From Microthrixaceae bacterium (GTDB taxonomy: Bacteria; Actinomycetota; Acidimicrobiia; Acidimicrobiales; Iamiaceae): DNA of 64,000 nt. The stretch spans positions 186,001-250,000 of the forward strand of contig JADJDU010000030.1 in the NCBI GenBank assembly GCA_016702505.1. The letters are read 5' to 3'. The notes beneath the pieces were generated by a model. That model saw only the letters and a program-made list of their open reading frames with translations, did no database searches and was not told the DNA's origin. The position numbers were made by a program, and so were the translations under genes. Each line of letters opens with the position of its first letter. Positions within the stretch are counted from its first letter, which is position 1. Positions 24,026 to 32,800 of this stretch are shown one piece after another.

Positions 24026-24909
24026 GCACTTCTGGAGGCGGTGCCCAGCGGACGCTCCACCTCACCTCACCTCTCGACCTCGTGCTCACCACGGCACCGC
24101 TCAGGCACGGACCCGACGATCCTTCCTGCCGTGTGTTCGGCGGCGCAGTGTGGCGCGCGTGGCGCTCCCCCGCCGGTCCAACAACGGTCCGCTTCACACC
24201 AGTTCCGAGCGGCATCGAGGTGACGGCCTGGGGGGAAGGGGCCGAAGCGGCGTTGGATGCTGCCCCCAACGTGGTTGGCGCCACCGACGAGAGCGGCGAT
24301 TTCGATCCCGGACCAGGACCGGTCCGGATGCTGTGGGATCGGTTCGGTGGGCTTCGCATCCCGAGGACCGGCGCGGTGACCGCCGACCTGATCGCCCACG
24401 TCATGAAGAGGGATGTCACGACCTTCGAAGCCCACCGCGCCCACCGCCAGACGGCGGAGAGGTGGGGTGATCCAGCCCCAGGACCAACCAACCTGCTCCT
24501 CCCACCTGACCCGCAACGGCTGTCGGGAGCGAGCCACTACGACCTCCACTTGGCTGGCATCGACCAGGAGCATGCCGATCTCATCAAGCGGTTGGCCGCT
24601 AGCTCCCGTCGTCTGGACGCACTGGCGCTACTTCCTCCCGCCGATGCGCATGAGAGGCTGGCGTCCGTTGCCGGCGTCGGCGCGCTCACCGCCGCCCTCG
24701 TGGCTACCACCGCGCTTGGAGATGCTGATGCCGTACCTCTGGGCGACGTCAGGGTCGCGGCATTGGTGACCTCTACCCTCACCGGCCACGTCCGCCCAGA
24801 CGACGAATCCCTGCTCGAGTGTCTCGAACCTTGGCGCGGCCATCGTGCACGGGTGATCCGTCTGATCGAGGCCGCCGGTGCAACCACACACGGACCCGAC
24901 CACCCCTAA
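24022..24909 (+). CDS. HhH-GPD DNA glycosylase, AlkA/3-methyladenine type
   Basis: A 295-residue protein related to DNA-3-methyladenine glycosylase II, which removes alkylated bases by flipping them out of the helix. The C-terminal HhH-GPD part includes ASVAGVGALTAALVATTALGDADAVPLGD, with the helix-hairpin-helix loop VAGVG and the catalytic Asp in VPLGD. Arg-rich EPWRGHRARVIRLI completes the fold. The N-terminal ~130 residues form the AlkA-like beta domain. ATG 24022 overlaps the acyl-CoA synthetase stop. Whether the pairing with a lipid ligase means anything is doubtful; it is probably operon economy. The long open frame upstream of 24022 only shadows the ligase gene. Confidence 0.85.
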   Translation: MSTSGGGAQRTLHLTSPLDLVLTTAPLRHGPDDPSCRVFGGAVWRAWRSPAGPTTVRFTPVPSGIEVTAWGEGAEAALDAAPNVVGATDESGDFDPGPGPVRMLWDRFGGLRIPRTGAVTADLIAHVMKRDVTTFEAHRAHRQTAERWGDPAPGPTNLLLPPDPQRLSGASHYDLHLAGIDQEHADLIKRLAASSRRLDALALLPPADAHERLASVAGVGALTAALVATTALGDADAVPLGDVRVAALVTSTLTGHVRPDDESLLECLEPWRGHRARVIRLIEAAGATTHGPDHP

Positions 24910-24940
24910 CCACCCGATTCCTGATCCGCTCGCGTCCTTA

Positions 24941-25304
24941 GCCTGGATCCACCGAAAGGCAGAGCCTTCCGGCGGAGTTCGGTAGCTGGCCTGACGGCCG
25001 ACGTCTTCGCTGCTGCGACCGGCAAAGCCGATCTCCGCAGGTCAGGGGCTCCGCCACAAAGGGCTCTGCCCCCGAACCCCCGCCCAGTCCTGTGACTTCA
25101 GCTCGTCAGACAGCCGAGCACTAACGGTGGCCGCACAGAGAACCCCGTTTCGCCTGGGTGACCATTGACAGTGACCATGGAGAATCGAGCACAACCCAAG
25201 ATCGATCGGTGGATCGAGGCTTAGAGTCCTAGCGGATAGGTCCAGTCGTCGTCGCGACCATGTTGATCAGACCGAGGCTCCGCCTCGGTTTAGCCATGCC
25301 GTGC
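24941..25304 (+). repeat. Dispersed 3'-end repeat, long copy R3
   Basis: This 364-base element occupies most of the 573-base gap downstream of the glycosylase gene. It begins GCCTGGATCCACCGAAAGG and matches the 45809-46134 copy along its whole length, with scattered changes and small indels. It holds a left hairpin (CCGAAAGG...CCTTCCGG), a GC-rich core (GGGGCTCCGCCAC...GGGCTCTGCCCCC), an AT-poorer middle with CCATGGAGAATCGAGCAC, and a right hairpin ACCGAGG-CTCCG-CCTCGGT at 25271-25289 followed by GCCATGCCGTGC. No open reading frame is conserved between the two long copies. The remainder of the gap (25305-25482) holds the leader of the next gene. Confidence 0.85.
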
Positions 25305-25409
25305 TTCATGGGTCGGTCCGCCTATCGGCGCACCGCCTTATCGGCAGCCTGTGGACAGACCACGAAATCCACAGGGTTTGACCTCTCGTTTCCCACATCG
25401 AGCCTGCCT

Positions 25410-25415
25410 TATGTT
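25410..25415 (+). promoter_or_regulatory. Candidate -10 for the small-gene pair
   Basis: TATGTT fits the actinobacterial TAnnnT pattern and lies about 68 bases before the GTG at 25483. A TTGACC at 25378 is too far upstream to pair with it properly. Between them and the gene lies a small hairpin (AGCGGA-CCAG-TCCGCT). Confidence 0.25.
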
Positions 25416-25482
25416 GGACGCAAGCGGCGACGACGAGCGGACCAGTCCGCTAGGACCCCAAGGACCGACAGGAGGATCTGGC

Positions 25483-25773
25483 GTGTCGACATTCCAACTA
25501 ACCCTCAAGGACCGCACCACCGAGGTGGTCGACGGAGCCGACGCCTACCAACAAGAAGGGCAGATGACGACCTTCTTCCGGACGGGCTCGGAGCGTACGG
25601 TCGTCGACACCTGGAGCGTACGGGTGGCCAGTTTCCGCACCAGTGAACTGATCGCGGTACGGCGTGTGGAGGTCGGTGTGGGACCCAGCGTGGATCTCGA
25701 CGGCATGAGTGCCGACGTGTCGCCGTTGGGTGTCGACGATCCCCCACGCCCCGTTCTGGGCGCGCGATCCTGA
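25483..25773 (+). CDS. Small conserved-looking hypothetical protein
   Basis: A 96-residue protein starting at a GTG with an excellent AGGAGG seven bases upstream. It reads as a single alpha/beta domain: VSTFQLTLKDRTTEVVDGAD, then QMTTFFRTGSERTVVDTWSVRVASFRTSELIAVRRVE, which alternates like beta strands. There are no membrane segments, cysteines or signal peptide. I do not recognise a catalytic motif. Four bases after its stop the zinc-ribbon gene starts, so the two are very likely co-expressed. The pair is bounded by inverted copies of the dispersed repeat's right end. Confidence 0.7.
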   Translation: MSTFQLTLKDRTTEVVDGADAYQQEGQMTTFFRTGSERTVVDTWSVRVASFRTSELIAVRRVEVGVGPSVDLDGMSADVSPLGVDDPPRPVLGARS

Positions 25774-25777
25774 GCCC

Positions 25778-25984
25778 ATGTCCGAGACGAGCCCCCACCC
25801 CACCGGCACGGCCTTCACATGTCCCCGCTGCGGTTCTGAGACCACCGACGAGTATTACGGGCCTTGCACCGACTGCCGCCAGATCCTGAGGGCCGAACAG
25901 GGTGGCGAAGCTCGTTCGGTGACCACCGCCGACTACGAACCCAAGATGAACGTGACGCCAAACGCAGTGGCAACCAAGGACTAG
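25778..25984 (+). CDS. Small zinc-ribbon protein
   Basis: A 68-residue protein with TCPRCGSETTDEYYGPCTDC, two CxxC knuckles that would bind one zinc ion. The tail is polar and probably disordered. Small proteins of this design occur widely in actinobacteria without an assigned role; this is from general knowledge and not a search. The ATG lies four bases after the stop of the preceding small gene. It is followed by repeat copy R4 and then by convergent glycan genes. Confidence 0.7.
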   Translation: MSETSPHPTGTAFTCPRCGSETTDEYYGPCTDCRQILRAEQGGEARSVTTADYEPKMNVTPNAVATKD

Positions 25985-26022
25985 GCACCCACGCCCACCA
26001 TTAGGAGGCGAGCCGACCCATT

Positions 26023-26104
26023 GGCACGGCATGGCCAGACCGAGGCAGCGCCTCGGTCTGAAAAGACTCGGGGCAACGACCGGACCTACCCGCTAGGACC
26101 TAGG
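26023..26104 (-). repeat. Dispersed 3'-end repeat, copy R4 (right end, inverted)
   Basis: This 82-base segment is the reverse of the right end of copy R3: GGCACGGCATGGCC, a perfect 10-bp hairpin (AGACCGAGGC at 26037-26046 with GCCTCGGTCT at 26050-26059), then after variable bases GGACCTA-CCGCTAGGAC. It is flanked by a 10-base inverted repeat, CACCCACGCC at 25986 and GGCGTGGGTG at 26103. It lies between convergent genes and probably acts as a terminator for both. Confidence 0.75.
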
Positions 26105-26116
26105 CGTGGGTGTTCG

Positions 26117-27658
26117 TCATTGACCTGCCGGAGCGAATCGCACCACGCCAGAGGGCTCGAAGGCTTGGCTGGCTGTGGCGATCACCTCGGCGGGCCTGGC
26201 CCGACCTAGCTCTTCGGCCACGGCAGGGCATATCTCCCGATGGGAATGCACCGCCACGGAGTAGACCAAGAAGATCGATCGCCCCTCGGCTCGCTCCAGC
26301 AGATCCCGTGTGAACCTCTGTGGCGTGACCGACGTCGACCGGTCCAGGTAATCGACCCAGTCAACGAACTGTGGTGAAGCGAAGGTCGGGAAGGTCACCT
26401 GCTCCCATCGATTCCCCAACTCATGGGCCGTAGCTGGTGCGGTCTGGTCCGGGCAGTAGACGATGATGTCGGCAGGGCTCGCAACCCGAGCGATCGCTTC
26501 TGCGTTCCGCCTGGCATCGGATCGATCGACCGTCACGTTTCGGACTATCCCAACGCCACCTAGTGCGGTCATGACGGACAAAACCGTCACCACCAAGGCC
26601 CGAGGCTGAAGGTGGGCACAGGTGGCTCCGGCGAGGAGGACCATGAAGGGAAACACCACGGCGGCGTAACGGGACGAGTAGGCCGTCCCGAACACCAGCG
26701 AGGCGCCGACTCCGATGATCACCGTTCCACCAACCAAGGCGGCTAGGACCAGGTGCTGTTCTGAGTTTGGTCGACGGAGGTCGACAGACAGCTCCCAGTT
26801 CCGCTGGCTGTACGCCCAAGCTCCGATCGCGACCAGCACCAAGAACAGCCAGCCCAACAGCTCCGCCTCCCCGGTAACCCCACCCCCGAAATCAGATGCC
26901 GAGGTGGAGATCACCTCGGCGGGCCTAGATGCCCTGGCCCAGGGGGTGGCGGTGTGTCGGGCTTGGAACACGAGGGTTGGCACCCATGGCAAGAACGAGA
27001 CCGCTCCAACCGTCAGTGCCGCCATCACCCCCAACGCCGCGGCCTTCGTCTCGGTACCGCCGGCGCGCCACGAGGAGAAGGCGATGACGGCCACGATGAC
27101 GCAGGCCGAAAGGACCAGCCATATGACCCAGTAGTGGGTCCAGAGCAAGAGCGACGTGCACACCGCCAACCCGATGAGCGGTGCGGGGCGACGCCGCTTC
27201 CATGACGCCTCGGCAAACAACCATGCCGCCAGTGCCAGGGTCGACACCATGGCGTACATGCGGGCTTCGGTCGCATACCTGATGGCGAACGGGGACACCG
27301 CTAGCAACACGACCGACGTAAGGGCGACCCTCCGTCCTCCCAACCTGCGGCCAGCCACGTACATGAGGACAAGCAACGCCACGCTCCACAAGCCGGACAA
27401 TGCACGGGTGACGTGGTCGGCAGAACCGAATAGGCGAATCCATCCGTGCAGCAGGAGGTAGTAGAGGGGCGGATGGCCGTCGTGGCGCAGGGCGTCGGGA
27501 ATCTGCCCCGCCGGAAGACCGGCGATGTTGACCGAGAGGGCCTCGTCCATCCACAACGGAGATCGGGTGACGAAGCGCGCAACTACACCGAGACCCACGA
27601 CCACGACCAGAACGACGACAAACGTCCACCACTGCCAGGTCCTTCGCGGTTCACCCAC
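26117..27658 (-). CDS. GT39/ArnT-like membrane glycosyltransferase
   Basis: A 513-residue GT-C fold transferase with about eleven membrane helices. The first periplasmic loop contains RSPLWMDEALSVNIAGLP; its Asp-Glu pair is the catalytic acidic motif of this fold. HPPLYYLLLHGWIRLFG follows, typical of the GT39/PMT group, and YATEARMYAM lies in the next loop. Such proteins use polyprenyl-phosphate sugars as donors on the outer face of the membrane. The C-terminal soluble part of about 110 residues is short. The gene overlaps the upstream acyltransferase by eight bases, so both probably act on the same glycan. The acceptor is unknown. Confidence 0.85.
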   Translation of the reverse strand: MGEPRRTWQWWTFVVVLVVVVGLGVVARFVTRSPLWMDEALSVNIAGLPAGQIPDALRHDGHPPLYYLLLHGWIRLFGSADHVTRALSGLWSVALLVLMYVAGRRLGGRRVALTSVVLLAVSPFAIRYATEARMYAMVSTLALAAWLFAEASWKRRRPAPLIGLAVCTSLLLWTHYWVIWLVLSACVIVAVIAFSSWRAGGTETKAAALGVMAALTVGAVSFLPWVPTLVFQARHTATPWARASRPAEVISTSASDFGGGVTGEAELLGWLFLVLVAIGAWAYSQRNWELSVDLRRPNSEQHLVLAALVGGTVIIGVGASLVFGTAYSSRYAAVVFPFMVLLAGATCAHLQPRALVVTVLSVMTALGGVGIVRNVTVDRSDARRNAEAIARVASPADIIVYCPDQTAPATAHELGNRWEQVTFPTFASPQFVDWVDYLDRSTSVTPQRFTRDLLERAEGRSIFLVYSVAVHSHREICPAVAEELGRARPAEVIATASQAFEPSGVVRFAPAGQ

Positions 27659-28925
27659 GGCGCGTCACCCCATCGAAGATGGCCTTCCACCGTTGAAGCG
27701 GCCTTTCCACCAGATACCAGCTTGTGGCTGCCGCCATGAGTGCGATCACAAAGGTTCCGACAAGGAGTGAGACGAACGAGGGCTCGACCCCTAGGTCGGA
27801 CAACCAACCTGGCCACCCTGGATCGGTGGGAGTGCGAGATCCGGCAGGTCGCTCGACCAGACGCTCCATCACACCGACGTGCCACAGGTAAAGCCCATAG
27901 GACACCGTGCCCACCCACGCCACCGGCCCCCATCGCCACAGGCGCCTTAGCCAGCCGTCGCCCTGATCGCCGAACACGGCCGGGATCAACAACAGGACCG
28001 CACAGAGCGTGAAGGCGAACTGACGGAGCTGCCAGGACCAACCCTGATATCCAACTGCGAAGTCGACGCCACCGACGCCATAGGCGTAGGCCACGAACAA
28101 CAGGGCTGCGCCGCTCCACCACGGCCACGCCTTGCGGGTAAAGGTGGCGACGCGCAGGCCGACCTCAGCGCGGAGCCCAGCCCACACCGAACCGACGGCC
28201 AACAGCATTCCCGCCGCGAACAGATCCAGGTTCGTGGGAAGCCACTGAAACGAAAGGGCCCGGTTCTCACCGGCCCACCAAGGAGCCGTAGCTCGGGCGA
28301 TGGGTCCCAGCGAGCCGACGGCTACGAGCACAATCATCAGACCCAAAGTTCTGGCCGGAACTGATGGACCAGCAGGCGTCGATCGGGCATCGATGATTCG
28401 ATGGGCGGTCCAAGCCAGGGGAGGAACGATCAGGTAGAAGCAGACCTCGGTACTCAGGCTCCAGGCCGCCACCAAACCAACCAGTGCCGTGTAGCGATCG
28501 AAGGGCTGCAACAACAGGTAGTGCCGCCACCACATGTCGCCCAGAAAGACGTTGCCCGTGGCCCACAGAACGCTCAGCGCGATCCAGTACGCGGGGACGA
28601 TCCTCAGTATCCGCCGCCACCAGAACCCCCAGACCCGAGGGCGATCGTGACCGCCGATGATCGCAGCGGCGAACGGTCTGAAGATGAGGAATCCGGACAG
28701 AACGAAGAACACCGCCACACCAGAGTCCATCACCTCGGCCGGAGTGGCGATCATGCCAGCAGTGGCTCCCGCCGCTGAGGACACGTGGTGTACTACGACC
28801 ATCGAGGCCGCCAATGCCCGGATCGCCTCCAGCCCTGGGAAATGCACAGGCGCGGTACCAGATTGGCTAGCGTCGAGCGGGCTGCGCCGGGCCGCCCGGG
28901 GCGTCACCGGCCACCCCAGGCCCAC
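27651..28925 (-). CDS. Acyltransferase-3 (OafA/YrhL) membrane protein
   Basis: A 424-residue acyltransferase that modifies sugars or lipids with acyl groups, usually acetyl, across the membrane. The N-terminal active-site region reads FPGLEAIRALAASMVVVHHVSS, with the catalytic His in VVHH, followed by GVAVFFVLSGFLIFRPF and the RRILRIVPAYW block, all classic for the family. About ten helices are visible, and there is no SGNH domain. The start is a GTG at 28925; a GTG seven codons later is also possible. It is coupled to the GT39-like gene downstream and divergent from the FAD oxidoreductase. Confidence 0.9.
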   Translation of the reverse strand: MGLGWPVTPRAARRSPLDASQSGTAPVHFPGLEAIRALAASMVVVHHVSSAAGATAGMIATPAEVMDSGVAVFFVLSGFLIFRPFAAAIIGGHDRPRVWGFWWRRILRIVPAYWIALSVLWATGNVFLGDMWWRHYLLLQPFDRYTALVGLVAAWSLSTEVCFYLIVPPLAWTAHRIIDARSTPAGPSVPARTLGLMIVLVAVGSLGPIARATAPWWAGENRALSFQWLPTNLDLFAAGMLLAVGSVWAGLRAEVGLRVATFTRKAWPWWSGAALLFVAYAYGVGGVDFAVGYQGWSWQLRQFAFTLCAVLLLIPAVFGDQGDGWLRRLWRWGPVAWVGTVSYGLYLWHVGVMERLVERPAGSRTPTDPGWPGWLSDLGVEPSFVSLLVGTFVIALMAAATSWYLVERPLQRWKAIFDGVTRRG

Positions 28926-29005
28926 CTGGGATCAGCTGGTCGCAAAACGCCGGGGTCAGCCACATCGCTGATTCTGTCACGCCTTCGAGAGGACTATCTC
29001 ACACC

Positions 29006-30568
29006 ATGACGTCGCCCGAACCGGTCAGCCCCTCGATCGATCCCTCAACCCACCAAGTTGTGATCATCGGTGCCGGTCCGGCCGGGCTCACGGCCGCATT
29101 CCAGTTCCACAAGGCGGGGGTTTCCAGCACCATCCTCGAGGCCGATACCCAGGTTGGCGGCATTTCCCGAACTGCCCAGCGCGACGGATGGCGGTTCGAC
29201 ATCGGCGGCCACCGCTTCTTCACCAAGGTCCAACCGGTGGAAGACCTCTGGCACGAGATCCTGCCCGACGAGGACTTCTTGATGCGGCCTCGAAAGAGCC
29301 GCATCTTCTACGAGGGCAAGTACTACGACTACCCGATCAAGGCTTCCAACGCGCTTCGAAACCTTGGTCCTGTCGAGGCCGTGCGCTGCGTCGCCTCCTA
29401 TGCCGCTGCTCAGGTCAAGCCGCCCAAGGATCAGACCAACTACGAGGGATGGCTGGTCGCCCGGTTCGGCTGGCGTCTCTACCGCACCTTCTTCAAGACC
29501 TATACCGAGAAGCTGTGGGGCGTACCGGTCAGCGAGATGCCCGCAGACTGGGCGGCCCAGAGGGTCAAGGGTCTCTCGTTGGGCAACGCCATCGTCAACG
29601 CCCTGATGCCGAAGCGAAACCAGAAGGAGATCACCTCCCTCATCGAGGAGTTCCAGTACCCCAAGTACGGCCCAGGGATGATGTGGGAGGTGTGCCGGGA
29701 CAAGGTTCTAGCTGCTGGAAGTACTGTCGAGACCGAGACGGTCGTGACCAAGGTCCGCCACCACGATGGTCGGGCAACCGCCGTCGGGGCTATCGGCTCG
29801 GACGGCGCCGAGACCGAGTACCCGTGTAGCGACGTCATCTCGTCCATGCCCATCTCGGACCTGCTCGAAGCCATGGATCCGCCGCCCCCCGCCGAGGTGA
29901 AGTCAGCGGCCGCTGACCTGCGCTACCGCGACTACCTCATCGTGGCTCTGGTACTACCCGAGTCTCTCGTCGACTTCGATGACAACTGGATCTACATCCA
30001 CGACCCTCGAGTGCGCACAATGCGCATCCAGAACTTCGGGTCCTGGTCTCCCTACATGGTGAAGCCTGGGTTCAACACTCTCGGTTTGGAGTACACGGTC
30101 TGGGAGGGTGACGACGAGTGGACGTCCCCAGACGAGGTGCTGATCGAGCGGGCCAAGCAGGAACTCGAGCATCTGGGCTTGGCCAAGGCTGGCGAGATCC
30201 AAGACGGCTACGTGGTCCGCCAAGCCAAGGCCTACCCCATCTACGACGACCGCTACCGCGCCAACGTAGATGTCCTCAGGAAGTGGCTCGCCTCCAACGC
30301 CGCCAACGTCCACCCTGTTGGTCGAAATGGGATGTTCCGCTACAACAACCAGGACCACTCGATGTTCACGGCGATGCTCACCGTGGAGAACATCCTCACC
30401 GGCTCGACCCACGACGTGTGGGAGGTGAACGTCGAGGAGGAGTACCACGAGGAGAAGGGCACCTCACCCCTCCCCGCCGACCGGCCCGCCGGAAGCCATG
30501 GCACGGGTCGTGATGCTCCCGTCATCGACCGCGAGACCATCGACAAGCACTACCCGCCTGCTGGCTGA
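29006..30568 (+). CDS. NAD(P)/FAD-dependent oxidoreductase, UDP-galactopyranose-mutase/amine-oxidase-like
   Basis: A 520-residue flavoprotein. The N-terminal dinucleotide motif is IIGAGPAGLTAAFQFHKAG, followed by EADTQVGGISRT and DIGGHRFFTK, as in UDP-galactopyranose mutase-like and protoporphyrinogen-oxidase-like proteins. KLWGVPVSEMPADWAAQRVKG and QFQYPKYGPGMMW-type blocks follow. The C-terminal FAD segment is GMFRYNNQDHSMFTAMLTVENI. Members of this group sit often in glycan clusters, which fits here, but the reaction is uncertain: a sugar-ring rearrangement or a lipid-carrier reduction are both possible. The last 19 bases overlap the 3' end of the convergent GT39-like gene. Confidence 0.85.
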   Translation: MTSPEPVSPSIDPSTHQVVIIGAGPAGLTAAFQFHKAGVSSTILEADTQVGGISRTAQRDGWRFDIGGHRFFTKVQPVEDLWHEILPDEDFLMRPRKSRIFYEGKYYDYPIKASNALRNLGPVEAVRCVASYAAAQVKPPKDQTNYEGWLVARFGWRLYRTFFKTYTEKLWGVPVSEMPADWAAQRVKGLSLGNAIVNALMPKRNQKEITSLIEEFQYPKYGPGMMWEVCRDKVLAAGSTVETETVVTKVRHHDGRATAVGAIGSDGAETEYPCSDVISSMPISDLLEAMDPPPPAEVKSAAADLRYRDYLIVALVLPESLVDFDDNWIYIHDPRVRTMRIQNFGSWSPYMVKPGFNTLGLEYTVWEGDDEWTSPDEVLIERAKQELEHLGLAKAGEIQDGYVVRQAKAYPIYDDRYRANVDVLRKWLASNAANVHPVGRNGMFRYNNQDHSMFTAMLTVENILTGSTHDVWEVNVEEEYHEEKGTSPLPADRPAGSHGTGRDAPVIDRETIDKHYPPAG

Positions 30569-31962
30569 GCGACCTCGTCGAGTTGGTCGGCGCTCGTCGC
30601 TTTCATCAGCGAGCTGTCTGGGTCATGACCGAGCGCGCATGCCTTCTTGGAGTCGAGGGACTGGGTCACCTCTGATTCAGGCTCACGATTAGCGGCCAGT
30701 GTGGCCGCCGCGATTATCAGGAGCGGAATCACGGGGACCTTGAATCTGCTGTCACCGAAGAATGCCAGGGGCACCACCGCGGTCATTACTGCGGACCCAA
30801 CCAGCAGCACGTCCTCGGGACGACGTCTACGGGCCATCCCGACCAGTCCGATCACTCCCGTCACTCCGACCAGCCAGTAGGACAGGTCGGCCGCTCGGGC
30901 CAGACGAGCTTCGGTCGGACCGACCAGGAATGGGTCCAAGCGGTAGGACTGAACCGCGATGACGCCGTCGTGGTCACCGTCGCGTATCCACATGAACCAG
31001 AACCGGCGCCAGATCAGCCATGGTTCCCGGCCCGGGTGCTCGATGATCTCGTCTATTGCCCGCGCCGCCTTCTCCCGGTCTGCACCCACCTCGGCCGACG
31101 GACCGTCCAAGAAGCGATGGTCCGTAGCACACCACGGTTCGGCCGAGAACGCTCCGGTCGCATCGGGTGCGTGACCGATGCACAGGTTGTCTCCCGTGTT
31201 CGTCGACAACAGGACCAGATCGTTCATCCGGATGTAGTTCCGAACCGTCCACGGAACGATGCACAGAGCCACCCCCGAGCTCAGAAAAACCGCCAGCCTC
31301 ATCGCCCGTCGCAAGTCGGCCACCGACATCCACCAGGCGATCACGACTATGGGCAGTACCGCTAGTGAGATGGGTCGGACCATGATCGCCAGACCGAGCA
31401 CCACGCCAGCAACAAGGCCACGCACCGGACTCAGATCCTCGGGCCACGATCGTCCTAGGGCCATGACCAGAAAGGCCAGGAACAGCGAGATGTAGAGCGT
31501 CTCACCGAGGATCGCACCGCTGTGGAACACCAGGTTCGGATACAGCGCCATCCCGAAGGCCGCCACGACACCACCACGAGAACCGGCCAGGCGCCTCGCG
31601 ACCTGTGCCGCCAGGACCACCGACACCGCCCCGAGCACGGCCTGCACCATGGCGATCAGCACGGGAAGGTCGTCGGTGAACGGCTGGCCGACCCAGGTGA
31701 TCACACCCAAGAACCACGGGTAGCCCGGCGGGTAGTACGCGGTCGGAAACCCGGACCAGGGCTCGATGAAGCCGCTCCCATCGGCGATGGCCCTGGCATA
31801 GCCGAGGTAGCGGGCAGGGTCGACCAGCCCCTGAGGGGTTCGGGCGACCTTCAGCCCCCACGCCACTCGGACCACCAGCGCCAGCAGGGCGGCGCTGAGG
31901 ACCAAGAAATCGAAACGACGACCAGATGCCCCCTTCGATCGGCGATGGTGCGCCTCGGTCAT
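30550..31962 (-). CDS. GT39-like membrane glycosyltransferase
   Basis: A 470-residue GT-C-fold protein with about ten membrane helices. The early loop has ARTPQGLVDPARYLGYARAI and GFIEPWSGFPTAYYPPGYPWFLG, which places the acidic residue and the YPPGYP motif as in ArnT-like enzymes. After the helices, TNTGDNLCIGHAPDATGAFS is a loop seen in a group of actinobacterial GT39 proteins. The ATG at 31962 overlaps the stop of the upstream GT2 gene (ATGA), so a coupled polyprenyl-phosphate-sugar synthase plus transferase pair is likely. The longer frame to 32013 lies inside that GT2 gene and is not favoured. Confidence 0.85.
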   Translation of the reverse strand: MTEAHHRRSKGASGRRFDFLVLSAALLALVVRVAWGLKVARTPQGLVDPARYLGYARAIADGSGFIEPWSGFPTAYYPPGYPWFLGVITWVGQPFTDDLPVLIAMVQAVLGAVSVVLAAQVARRLAGSRGGVVAAFGMALYPNLVFHSGAILGETLYISLFLAFLVMALGRSWPEDLSPVRGLVAGVVLGLAIMVRPISLAVLPIVVIAWWMSVADLRRAMRLAVFLSSGVALCIVPWTVRNYIRMNDLVLLSTNTGDNLCIGHAPDATGAFSAEPWCATDHRFLDGPSAEVGADREKAARAIDEIIEHPGREPWLIWRRFWFMWIRDGDHDGVIAVQSYRLDPFLVGPTEARLARAADLSYWLVGVTGVIGLVGMARRRRPEDVLLVGSAVMTAVVPLAFFGDSRFKVPVIPLLIIAAATLAANREPESEVTQSLDSKKACALGHDPDSSLMKATSADQLDEVAQPAGG

Positions 31963-32768
31963 GATCGACTCGACCGGGCTCTCCACCGTCGGACCCGTTC
32001 CTTGACGCCCCACGCCGTCACCAGGGTCAGGGACTCCACCATGATCGTGACCGACATCTTGGATGTGCCATAGGCCCGATCAAGGAACGTGATCGGCACC
32101 TCTGCCACCTCATGGCCCCCGTTTGCCAAACGTCGAGCTAGCTCGCTCATGAAGGCGTAGCCGTTCGACCGGGTGGTCTCGGGGTGGATCTCAGCCAGGG
32201 ACACCGCACGGTAGGCCCGAAAGCCTGATGTCACGTCATGGATGCCTAGGCCTAACACCGCGGCGGTGTACCGGTTGCCCCAACGGCTCAGCAGGCGGCG
32301 GTGGAAAGGCGAGTTGGGGGTGGCTCCCCCCGGGACATATCGGCTCCCCACAACGCACTGCACCGGCGCGGGCACATCCAGACGGTCGATCAACGCCGGG
32401 ATGGATGCCGGATCGTGGGAGAGGTCGCAGTCCATCTGGATCACGACGTCGAATCCCTGGCCGAGGGCCCAGCTGAACCCCTCGCGGTAGGCCGCTCCCA
32501 GACCTTCTTTGGCGGTCCGGTGCAGGACCGTCACCTGACCGAGCTCGGCCCCGATCTCCTCGGCCATGCGCCCGGTCCCATCTGGGCTGGCATCATCGAG
32601 CACGACCACGTGAGCCGATGGAATGGCTTCACGGACGCCTCGGAGCAGGGGGCCGATGTTCTCCGCCTCCTGATAGGTGGGGACAACTACCACGGGACGC
32701 ACCGAACCAACGATACCGGCCCCTTCGCAGGGGACTGGACCACGTAGAGGGTGCGCTACCAGGTCCAT
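31959..32768 (-). CDS. GT2 polyprenol-phosphate mannosyltransferase-like protein (DPM1/Ppm1 type)
   Basis: The enzyme type transfers a sugar, typically mannose, from a nucleotide donor to polyprenyl phosphate on the cytosolic side. Motifs are VVVPTYQEAENIGPLL, the acidic VVLDDASPDGTG, QMDCDLSHDP (the DxD-like metal site) and SRYVPGG. The C-terminal part KMSVTIMVESL matches DPM-type proteins without membrane helices. The start is either ATG 32768 or GTG 32702; the shorter form begins directly at the fold. Its product would be the donor for the GT-C proteins around it. The gap to the divergent gene at 32801 is only 32 bases. Confidence 0.9.
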   Translation of the reverse strand: MDLVAHPLRGPVPCEGAGIVGSVRPVVVVPTYQEAENIGPLLRGVREAIPSAHVVVLDDASPDGTGRMAEEIGAELGQVTVLHRTAKEGLGAAYREGFSWALGQGFDVVIQMDCDLSHDPASIPALIDRLDVPAPVQCVVGSRYVPGGATPNSPFHRRLLSRWGNRYTAAVLGLGIHDVTSGFRAYRAVSLAEIHPETTRSNGYAFMSELARRLANGGHEVAEVPITFLDRAYGTSKMSVTIMVESLTLVTAWGVKERVRRWRARSSRS

Positions 32769-32788
32769 GAGGTCACCGATCAGCTCCC

Positions 32789-32794
32789 TACACT
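32789..32794 (+). promoter_or_regulatory. -10 hexamer of a probable leaderless promoter
   Basis: TACACT is followed by six bases (CGGCCC) and the GTG at 32801. The whole gap to the divergent gene is 32 bases, too short for a usual leader with a Shine-Dalgarno. Leaderless initiation is the natural reading. Confidence 0.45.
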
Positions 32795-32800
32795 CGGCCC

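Noticed and set aside
24960..25110. tRNA or other structured RNA gene in the GC-rich hairpins
   Set aside because: The stems do not form a cloverleaf and lack T-loop and anticodon-arm consensus. The same sequence recurs in other gaps, which fits a repeat better.
24941..25304. Insertion sequence or transposase remnant in the repeat
   Set aside because: No open frame is shared between the two long copies and no transposase-like residues or obvious target duplications are visible. At most it is a non-autonomous element.
25305..25482. Further gene between repeat R3 and the small hypothetical gene
   Set aside because: Frames here lack ribosome-binding sites, and their codon pattern does not match genes. 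A promoter and leader are more likely.
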